A stretch of DNA of 25,112 nt from a virus: IMG/VR virus record IMGVR_UViG_3300024999_000369, positions 1 through 25,112 of that record; one strand, given 5' to 3'. Shown here piece after piece: positions 21,916 through 25,112 of the stretch. A program made the translations under genes and the position numbers. Positions within the stretch are counted from its first letter, which is position 1. Every line of letters starts with the position of its first letter. The notes under the pieces are model-generated. The model was given only the letters and a program-made list of their open reading frames with translations. It was not told the DNA's origin and made no database searches.

Positions 21916-22725
21916 ATGTTTGAAAAGTTTCAAGATTATATGTACTACCTTCTTCCGGGACCTCTCAAGAAAATTGCCAAGACGAAGAATCAGTTTTATA
22001 TACTTTTCAAGGTGTTTGGAAAGGTGTTTGACCAATCGAAGCAGGATATCTTCAGAGTTCGTGAGGAGTCTATGATTATCAGTGCTAGTGGAAAGATGCT
22101 GAGTGAACATGGACGAGACAGAAATATGCCAAGATTCCAGGGTGAAGATGTTGAAAACTACAGAATCAGATTGTCGATGAAGAATATCATTGCTGAAAAA
22201 GCAGGAAGCAACGAAGGAATTGTTTATGCATTAAGAAGTCTAGGATTCAAAAATTTTGATATTCAGCCACTTTGGAAGAAAGATCCTGAACGATGGGCCG
22301 AGTTCATGATAATTATTGATGAGCAAGATATAGATTTGTGTAAGACTTTCAATGCAGTTAAAAGCACAGTAAGAGATGTGAAAATGGCTAGCTCACTCCC
22401 TAATTATGGCTTTCAACTCTATTCATCTAATCCTAGCAGTGCAAATGAAACAGTCGTAAAAAATACAATGGCAGTCAACTTCTTTGGAAATATCAGTATT
22501 TTGTTAGATGGAAGCTGGATGCTTGACGGAACTAATTTATTGAGCGGATATGTAGGATATAGAGAGCCTATGCCGATGAGGACGTATCTTCAGATGTCAG
22601 TACCTACAAGCCAAGATTTAAAGGCAATGCTAACCACGGAATATAATTTATGGCGATTGGATGGTAGTTTTAGACTCGATGGAACTAAGGAGTTAAGTGC
22701 TGCGATATGGGAGGAGGAATTGTAA
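21916..22725 (+). CDS. Tail protein I-like (Mu gp48-like) baseplate protein
   Basis: This 269-residue protein starts at ATG 21916, just after the previous stop. The N-terminal 180 residues are helical and mixed alpha/beta (FQDYMYYLLPGPLKKIAKTKNQF, LSEHGRDRNMPRFQGEDVENYRIRL), as seen in the tail protein that links baseplate wedges to fibres. The C-terminal part has two copies of a motif of the form LDGSW-LDGTN-LLSG (about residues 197-212) and LDGSF-LDGTK-ELS (about residues 249-261), beta hairpins common in Firmicute tail proteins. The gene overlaps the next start (TAATG). Confidence 0.8.
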   Translation: MFEKFQDYMYYLLPGPLKKIAKTKNQFYILFKVFGKVFDQSKQDIFRVREESMIISASGKMLSEHGRDRNMPRFQGEDVENYRIRLSMKNIIAEKAGSNEGIVYALRSLGFKNFDIQPLWKKDPERWAEFMIIIDEQDIDLCKTFNAVKSTVRDVKMASSLPNYGFQLYSSNPSSANETVVKNTMAVNFFGNISILLDGSWMLDGTNLLSGYVGYREPMPMRTYLQMSVPTSQDLKAMLTTEYNLWRLDGSFRLDGTKELSAAIWEEEL

Positions 22726-23105
22726 TGGCGAATAGTGTCACAACTAATATTGGTAGGCAGAAGCTTGCAAGTGCAAGAGCAGGAGAAATAACCTTACCGT
22801 CCATAACTAAAATGGCTTTTGGCGATGAAGGTGTAACGTTGGATGGCACCCCTATTCCACCGGTTGGAACTGATATCGCGCTAAACCATGAACTACTCAG
22901 AAAAGATATAACTGAACACAGTTTTCCGATTGCTACAACATGCCGGTATTCGTGTCGATTGCTTAAACCTGATTTGGCAGATCAAAAGATCAATGAAATA
23001 GCATTAATTGACTCTGACGGCGACATTGTAGCTATCAAGACATTTCGAAATAAAGAAAAAGATGCCGATGCCGAAATGGTATTCGAAATAGATGATGAAT
23101 TTTAG
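22725..23105 (+). CDS. Tail fibre N-terminal-domain protein
   Basis: This 126-residue protein starts at ATG 22725, with a GAGGAGGA site at 22711-22718; the frame extends to 22707, but that start lies within the preceding gene. The sequence has the usual phage tail-fibre N-terminal pattern: TTNIGRQKLASARAGEITLPSITKMAFGDEGV, then LNHELLRKDITEH and INEIALIDSDGDIVAIKTF. In larger phage fibres this domain binds the baseplate and is followed by the shaft. Here it is a separate protein, so it probably serves as an adaptor for the fibre encoded next. Confidence 0.8.
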   Translation: MANSVTTNIGRQKLASARAGEITLPSITKMAFGDEGVTLDGTPIPPVGTDIALNHELLRKDITEHSFPIATTCRYSCRLLKPDLADQKINEIALIDSDGDIVAIKTFRNKEKDADAEMVFEIDDEF

Positions 23106-23117
23106 GGGGTGTACTAA

Positions 23118-24275
23118 GTGCCTAACCAAGATATTCATGTTCCTTTGGATTATAGCCTTGATTTAAGAAAGCTTGAAACAACAGATTTAGCTCATCCAGA
23201 TACTTTCAACCCGTTATTTGAGCGACTGATCAATAACGATGCATTTATGAGTGCATTCGCTTTGGCCCTGGCTGGAGTTGGTTGGACGAATCAAACAGTC
23301 AAGGGAGTGTCCGATGCCCAAGTCGCACATATGGGGGCAGCTGATCCACACACTCAGTATGCATTAGACACTGACCTTGATACGCATAAGGCGGAAACTG
23401 CGATAGAGACAGTCAAAGGACATGTCGAACTTGCTACCGCTGCCGAGACTACCGCTGGCACAGATAATACTAGGGCAGTACACCCGGCTGGGCTCAAGGT
23501 GGAACTAGACAAAAAGTTAGCACTGGCCTTATTGACAACTCAAGGTGATATACCCTACGCTACTGCGGCAGGAATTTGGGCTAGACTTGCAAAGGGAGCA
23601 GCATACCAAGCGCTAGGCATGAACGCAGGGGCTACAGCACCCCAATACATGGTTAGCCTGCAATCCCTATTAACGGCAGCGGGAGATATTATCTATGCTT
23701 CTGGTGCAAATACGCCAGCGAGGTTAGCAAAGGGAACAGCAAGTCAACTACTCTCTATGAATGCTGGTGCCACTGCTCCCGAGTGGAAAACAGTTAGTTT
23801 AAGTGATGGAGCCTGGGAAAAGATTGCAGAAATTATTGTGGATTCTAGCGCTCCCAGTACACTTGCCTTTTCTTCAATTCCGTCTACCTATCGACTCCTA
23901 AAAATCATAGGACATCAGATCGTATCTAGTACGACCTCTGCAGTAGGTTTATGGCTACGCTTTAATGATGATAGTAGTTCGTACAGTTACTACGATGCGA
24001 GTGGACAAAGTTCCCAGATAGATCTTCCCAATTTAATAGTGGGTAATGCAGCAAACTTTAGAGGACTACTTGAGTGCAGTATTGCAAATAATGCTGCGAA
24101 GAAAAAGACCCTTAAGAGTGAGTTCGTTACATCCTCTTCTTCAGTTGTAGGGCCAAAATCGCACGGATGGGGGAATGATAGTGTAGTAATTAGCAAAATT
24201 TCTCTTATCTCTTCCAGTCCAGCTAGTGCCCAATTTGGAGAAGGTACTACCTTTGAGCTTTGGGGGGTGAAGTAA
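23118..24275 (+). CDS. Tail fibre / receptor-binding protein
   Basis: This 385-residue protein starts at GTG 23118 after AGGGGGTG. The N-terminal region is adaptor-like. Residues about 90-133 have a shaft motif (KAETAIETVKGHVELATAAE, NTRAVHPAGLKVELDKK). Two 34-residue repeats follow at 143-176 and 189-222, each ending in MNAGATAP. The C-terminal 160 residues (WEKIAEIIVDSSAPSTLAFSS... to EGTTFELWGVK) are a beta-rich head whose ending, FELWGVK, is common in phage fibres. This head is expected to contact the host surface. The modular repeats should allow exchange of the tip between phages. Confidence 0.88.
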   Translation: MPNQDIHVPLDYSLDLRKLETTDLAHPDTFNPLFERLINNDAFMSAFALALAGVGWTNQTVKGVSDAQVAHMGAADPHTQYALDTDLDTHKAETAIETVKGHVELATAAETTAGTDNTRAVHPAGLKVELDKKLALALLTTQGDIPYATAAGIWARLAKGAAYQALGMNAGATAPQYMVSLQSLLTAAGDIIYASGANTPARLAKGTASQLLSMNAGATAPEWKTVSLSDGAWEKIAEIIVDSSAPSTLAFSSIPSTYRLLKIIGHQIVSSTTSAVGLWLRFNDDSSSYSYYDASGQSSQIDLPNLIVGNAANFRGLLECSIANNAAKKKTLKSEFVTSSSSVVGPKSHGWGNDSVVISKISLISSSPASAQFGEGTTFELWGVK

Positions 24276-24485
24276 TTGTACGGTGCTCATGAAGTAAACT
24301 GCTCTACAGGGGAAGTAACCAAAAGAGATTTCTTTCCCGAAGAAATACTACAACACGAGCTAGAGCGTCAATTGGCAGAACAGCAAGCACTTCTTGATTC
24401 CCTCATGCCGTCTCAAAACGAGATTGACCAAGCTGAATTTGAACTAAGAACACTAAATTTATTAATGGAGGTTGGATTAATATGA
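24276..24485 (+). CDS. Small protein after the tail fibre
   Basis: This 69-residue protein begins at TTG 24276, directly after the fibre stop, with GGGGGGTGA at 24262-24270. It has a beta-like start (YGAHEVNCSTGEVTKRDF) followed by a helical, Glu/Gln-rich segment (ILQHELERQLAEQQALLDSL) and LLMEVGL at its end. It may be a fibre chaperone or short tail protein, as small genes of this kind follow fibres in Firmicute phages, but I do not recognise it. It overlaps the next gene in an ATGA. Confidence 0.65.
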   Translation: MYGAHEVNCSTGEVTKRDFFPEEILQHELERQLAEQQALLDSLMPSQNEIDQAEFELRTLNLLMEVGLI

Positions 24486-24652
24486 CGATTATACAAGGTA
24501 AATTGGTTAACTCTTATGCAACATTGGTGATGGCAAGTCGTATGACTATTGGAGAAGTTCCAGAAACAAAGCTAATTGGTGGAGTCGAGTTACCAATACG
24601 CTCCGAGGTTGAAATTGTAATTGCTGAAAGAACAATTACAGTGCTAGGTTAG
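24482..24652 (+). CDS. XkdX/CD1375-like small protein
   Basis: This 56-residue protein starts at ATG 24482 in an ATGA overlap with the previous stop and ends at TAG 24650-24652. The sequence MTIIQGKLVNSYATLVMASRM-TIGEVPETKL resembles the short CD1375/XkdX-like family found immediately after fibre genes (a YA-L-x-x-G-R-x-T-x-x-EVPE pattern). Its function is unknown. The ending (VELPIRSEVEIVIAERTITVLG) is strand-like. The coupling, the coding length and the family resemblance are the evidence that it is real. Confidence 0.65.
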   Translation: MTIIQGKLVNSYATLVMASRMTIGEVPETKLIGGVELPIRSEVEIVIAERTITVLG

Positions 24653-24663
24653 TAGACAGTTGA

Positions 24664-24712
24664 CGCATTATGCGCAGTAAGAAAGCCCCTGGTCTCACGA
24701 CCTGGAGCTTTT
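24664..24712 (+). terminator. Terminator after the tail operon
   Basis: A hairpin with arms 24682-24694 and 24699-24712, two internal mismatches and a 4-base TCAC loop, runs into TTTT. A small dyad CGCAT-T-ATGCG lies before it at 24664-24674. It would end the long tail transcript. Confidence 0.7.
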
Positions 24713-24751
24713 AAATACCCCTTATCTGAAAAAGAAGGATGGTGAAAAACA

Positions 24752-24958
24752 ATGGAGGAGCAACACCAAACGAAGTGGAGTCGGCGTATTTACGTTGCAC
24801 TAATTACAACCTTGATAATTACAAATATTTATGTCGTTATTGACTCGGTAAGAACAAGTCGCTCAACTAGAGCGCTTAATCAGCAAATATCTGAAACTGA
24901 CAAACGATGGTCTAATGTCATTGATCGGATTCAGAAACGCTTGGATGCTCAGGAATAA
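24752..24958 (+). CDS. Small single-span membrane protein at the right end
   Basis: This 68-residue protein starts at ATG 24752 after GAAGGATGG (about 24733-24741). It has a basic N-terminus (KWSRRIY), one membrane segment (residues about 13-31, YVALITTLIITNIYVVID), and a helical coiled-coil tail (LNQQISETDKRWSNVIDRIQKRL). It lies beyond the tail-operon terminator, the position where Mu carries com/mom and other phages carry morons. No family is recognised. A role in the lysogen, in late lysis or in superinfection exclusion is possible; it may be transcribed separately. Confidence 0.65.
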   Translation: MEEQHQTKWSRRIYVALITTLIITNIYVVIDSVRTSRSTRALNQQISETDKRWSNVIDRIQKRLDAQE

Positions 24959-25012
24959 GACAAATTATGCCCATCAAAGAGTTTTAAATAACGAATATAA
25001 AAAGCAAATAAA

Positions 25013-25045
25013 ATAGAGGGTAAATCTATCGGGCTTTCCCTCTAT
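25013..25045. terminator. Stem-loop near the right end
   Basis: ATAGAGGG (25013-25020) pairs with CCCTCTAT (25038-25045) over a 17-base loop. The plus strand has no T run after it, but on the minus strand it is followed by a TTTTATTTG stretch. It is therefore more likely to stop leftward transcripts, including any from host DNA beyond the right end. Confidence 0.5.
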
Positions 25046-25048
25046 GAA

Positions 25049-25111
25049 CTACTTCTAAAATCTAGGTCATTTTTGCCAAAAATCTTGAGAACTTTTGCCA
25101 AAAATTTTGAG
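25049..25111. repeat. 22-bp direct repeats, likely transposase-binding sites
   Basis: TTTTGCCAAAAATCTTGAG (25071-25089) and TTTTGCCAAAAATTTTGAG (25093-25111) agree at 18 of 19 bases and have a 22-bp period. A weaker copy in register occupies 25049-25070 (11 of 22 bases shared, including AAAATCT). Mu transposase binds sites of about 22 bp set close together at the ends of its genome, so this pattern next to the window end suits the phage right end. Confidence 0.6.
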
Positions 25112-25112
25112 C

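Noticed and set aside
25049-25111. CRISPR-like array
   Set aside because: The 22-bp units are directly adjacent, have no spacers and occur only two or three times. Transposase-binding sites fit better.
1-25112. Defence, toxin-antitoxin or anti-phage system
   Set aside because: No nuclease, helicase, methylase, toxin or similar protein is seen outside the packaging enzymes. The only candidates for host-directed function are the small membrane genes at 15853 and 24752.

Overview
The window is the late (virion-building) part of a Mu-like transposable phage or prophage with a contractile tail. The host is most likely a low-to-mid GC Firmicute, probably a clostridial relative. I infer this from strong AAGGAGG-type ribosome sites, frequent GTG/TTG starts and divergent homologues set out in Mu order. 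No transposase or repressor gene is present, so the left half of the element lies upstream of base 1.

Layout. 1-1768: a cut-off gene and five small early or middle genes, including a zinc-ribbon protein and a helical DNA-binding-like protein. 1768-2945: an endolysin amidase and a Mor-family activator. 2981-3021: a strong hairpin terminator directly in front of the late genes. 3045-3790: an LLH-type holin and a second small membrane protein. 3802-9927: winged-helix gp26-like protein, small and large terminase, portal, MuF-like protein and protease/scaffold (probably with a nested scaffold start). 9930-12681: capsid decoration-like protein, major head protein, DUF1320 protein and virion morphogenesis protein. 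12684-15836: tail terminator-like protein, sheath, tube, and tail assembly chaperone with a programmed -1 frameshift. 15853-16098: a membrane-protein gene on the opposite strand (a moron). 16170-24652: tape measure, hub, spike, baseplate and tail fibre genes. 24752-24958: a small membrane gene. 25049-25111: 22-bp direct repeats that look like transposase-binding sites at the phage right end.

How it works together. A Mor-like activator would switch on late transcription. The terminase cuts and packages DNA through the portal into a gpT-type capsid built on the protease/scaffold. The tail genes make a contractile injector whose length is set by the tape measure. Amidase and holin release the progeny. 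The least expected features are the antisense moron with a shared bidirectional terminator inside the tail operon, the A AAT TTA slippery site, the triple CGCGTTA palindrome at 8846-8871, the 84-bp tandem repeats in the tape measure gene, and the right-end repeats. I see no defence system, CRISPR array, tRNA or rRNA. No stretch over 300 bases lacks a gene.
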